A DNA stretch of 12,921 nucleotides, taken from assembly GCA_000436075.1 (NCBI GenBank), contig FR884632.1, positions 33,958 to 46,878 on the forward strand. The letters are read 5' to 3'. The stretch comes from Eggerthella sp. CAG:209 (GTDB lineage Bacteria; Actinomycetota; Coriobacteriia; Coriobacteriales; Eggerthellaceae). Below are positions 11,336 to 12,921 of this stretch, in pieces. Below the pieces are notes generated by a model. That model was not told where the DNA came from, did not search any database, and saw only the letters and a program-made list of their open reading frames with translations. The first letter of the stretch is position 1. The number at the start of each line of letters is the position of its first letter. Position numbers and translations under genes: made by a program.

Positions 11336-12921
11336 ACCCACGCAAATCGGTAAGTAAGTAGCAGAAATGAATGCGTGGATTACGGGAGAAATCTTCAGGG
11401 ATCGTCTTTGCGGTAACGTCTTCAATGCCCAGACCGCAAGCGCGCACTTTCACTTCATCAAGCTTGAACGAACGCAAGTTTCCAGAGAACACGATGATGC
11501 CGCCGGGAGCAAGAAGGCGACGCACCAGGCGCAAAAGCTCAGCGTGATCGCGCTGGATATCCCATGTGCGTTCACCCATAGTTTTCGAATTGGAGAACGT
11601 GGGTGGGTCAAGGAACACCAAATCGTAGCAACCGGATTCCTCTTCGGCAGCCTGCTCTATCCAAGAAAGGACATTTGCACGAACAAACTGGTGCTGGCGA
11701 CCCGTAAAGCCCGCATTCTTCATGTTGCGCTTCGCCCAATCAAGATAGGTCTGGCTCATATCGACCGTAGTGGTCGAGGCAGCGCCACCCACCGCAGCAT
11801 AGACCGTTGCCGTGCCGGTATAGGCAAATAGGTTAAGGAAGCGCTTATCAGCCGCCATTTCGCCCACCATACTGCGAGTAATACGATGGTCGAGGAACAG
11901 ACCCGTGTCCAAATAGCCGGAAAGATCGAGCTCGAAGGGATGCCCCGCTTCCTCGACGATGACGCGATGGGAGATATGCTCTTCGCGGTGGTATTGCGAT
12001 CCGCCTTTTGCCTGACGACGAACACGTGTGAACAGACGCTCCTCAGAAACGCCCAAAAGCACAGGAGCAACGGTGCAAGCATCCTTGAAGCGGCGCGTTG
12101 CCTTCGCGGGATCGATCTCTTTCGGCGCCTGATATTCGGTTATGAGCAGATTCATATCGCCCGAGCCTTGCTCTTCGAATACATCGACAGCAACGGCGTA
12201 ATCGGGCAAGTCGGCATCGTAGACGCGATATGCGTGCACCTTGTTCTTTCGCGCCCACTTGCGGCGCGCTTTTGCCATTTTGCGCAAACGTGCTGCAAAT
12301 TGCAGTGCATGATCGGAAGTGACAGCAACCTTGACTTCAGCTCCCTCAAGCGTCACGAGAGGAACCTCGATGATGCTGGAATGACCCAAGCGATAACTGC
12401 GAAGTGTGGCCTCAATTGCACCGTTGTACACCGACAAGGTTCGCTGGGCCTCGAAGCCCACCGAGCCATCGAAATCATCATCGGGCGTAATCACCGTCAT
12501 GCTCCACGAGTCGGACAACTCGCGAAGGCCCCGCGAAAGATGCTCATAGAACCCGTCGAGTCCATGAGCCAAAAGGCGCATGCCATACGGCGGATTGATA
12601 GCGATAAAGCCACGTTGGTCGAACTCGATACCGTTTTGATGCAAGCTAACAGGCAGGTCGGCGCAATCGGCGCAGCCGAATGTCACCAGCTTCGAAAGGC
12701 CTAGGCGCCGCGCGTTGCCTCGCGCAATGCCCACCGCCTGGGAGTCGATGTCGAAACCGAACAGCTGCGGTGCATCATCCAGGCCTCGCTCAAAACGCTC
12801 ATCGGCGTCCGCCAATAGGTCATCGAACCCATCTGCGTCAAAATCAGCACAACCCTCAAAACCCCAGTAATCGCGGGAAAGACCCGGGGCGCGATCGGCT
12901 GCCATCATGGCTGCTTCCAGA
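11334..12921 (-). CDS. rlmKL: Bifunctional 23S rRNA methyltransferase RlmKL (5' end outside window)
   Basis: This fusion enzyme makes m2G2445 (RlmL half) and m7G2069 (RlmK half) in 23S rRNA (E. coli numbering) with S-adenosylmethionine. The visible 528 residues start inside the RlmL methyltransferase domain at LEAAMMAADRAPGL, continue through GFDIDSQAVGIARGNARRLG and the catalytic INPPYGMRL (104-112 counted from the first visible Met). They then run through the RlmK half, with LDLSGYLDTGLFLDHRITR (327-345), FLNLFAYTGTATVYAAVGG (357-375) and LDPPTFSNSKTMG (433-445). E. coli RlmKL is about 702 residues, so roughly 170-180 N-terminal residues (THUMP domain) lie beyond the right edge. An internal ATG at 12908 is not the start, because the conserved reading continues upstream to the edge. 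It is the upstream gene of an operon with the permease. Confidence 0.95.
   Translation of the reverse strand, partial: LEAAMMAADRAPGLSRDYWGFEGCADFDADGFDDLLADADERFERGLDDAPQLFGFDIDSQAVGIARGNARRLGLSKLVTFGCADCADLPVSLHQNGIEFDQRGFIAINPPYGMRLLAHGLDGFYEHLSRGLRELSDSWSMTVITPDDDFDGSVGFEAQRTLSVYNGAIEATLRSYRLGHSSIIEVPLVTLEGAEVKVAVTSDHALQFAARLRKMAKARRKWARKNKVHAYRVYDADLPDYAVAVDVFEEQGSGDMNLLITEYQAPKEIDPAKATRRFKDACTVAPVLLGVSEERLFTRVRRQAKGGSQYHREEHISHRVIVEEAGHPFELDLSGYLDTGLFLDHRITRSMVGEMAADKRFLNLFAYTGTATVYAAVGGAASTTTVDMSQTYLDWAKRNMKNAGFTGRQHQFVRANVLSWIEQAAEEESGCYDLVFLDPPTFSNSKTMGERTWDIQRDHAELLRLVRRLLAPGGIIVFSGNLRSFKLDEVKVRACGLGIEDVTAKTIPEDFSRNPRIHFCYLLTDLRG

Noticed and set aside
10491..11357. Plus-strand frame opposite the permease, rich in His, Arg and Gln
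   Set aside because: The composition is typical of the antisense of a hydrophobic membrane protein gene; no ribosome binding site or homology.

Overview
The window reads like a chromosomal segment of an anaerobic, moderately GC-rich Gram-positive actinomycete-like bacterium. My best guess is class Coriobacteriia, perhaps Eggerthellaceae. The guess rests on multiple acyl-CoA dehydrogenases beside FixA, compact genes with strong AGGAG ribosome binding sites, and ordinary sigma70-type promoters. It is an inference from memory of such genomes. No phage, IS element, CRISPR array or integrase is visible.

Left part (1-3765): two divergent acyl-CoA dehydrogenase (ACAD) genes share a 515-base regulatory region. 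On the minus strand a CaiA-like ACAD is followed by fixA (electron transfer flavoprotein beta subunit), which runs off the left edge; fixB would be expected next. On the plus strand is a second, quite different ACAD ending at a strong terminator. Both promoters carry the same 12-base element, TCCTATTGGACA, at nearly mirrored distances from the two start codons, so the pair is probably co-regulated. The likely theme is anaerobic acyl-CoA/enoyl-CoA redox chemistry coupled to ETF, as in the E. coli cai/fix system. The substrate is unknown.

Middle (3766-7991): an orphan four-helix membrane protein with inverted repeats upstream; a CAU-anticodon tRNA on the minus strand; trpS on the minus strand with a near-palindromic terminator; a divergent DEAD-box (DEVD) RNA helicase; and tRNA-Asn with its own promoter and terminator.

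Right part (7992-12921): a plus-strand cluster with a low-molecular-weight protein tyrosine phosphatase, a 77-residue charged protein two bases downstream, and an AlbA_2/Schlafen-like domain protein with a large unassigned C-terminal region. Convergent to it, on the minus strand, is a two-gene operon: the bifunctional 23S rRNA methyltransferase RlmKL (start beyond the right edge) and an ion-transporter-superfamily permease whose Shine-Dalgarno overlaps the RlmKL stop codon.

Most of the window is ordinary housekeeping. The parts most worth a second look are the divergent ACAD pair with its duplicated promoter element and alternative catalytic-base positions, the alternative inverted repeats upstream of the membrane protein, and the AlbA_2 protein.
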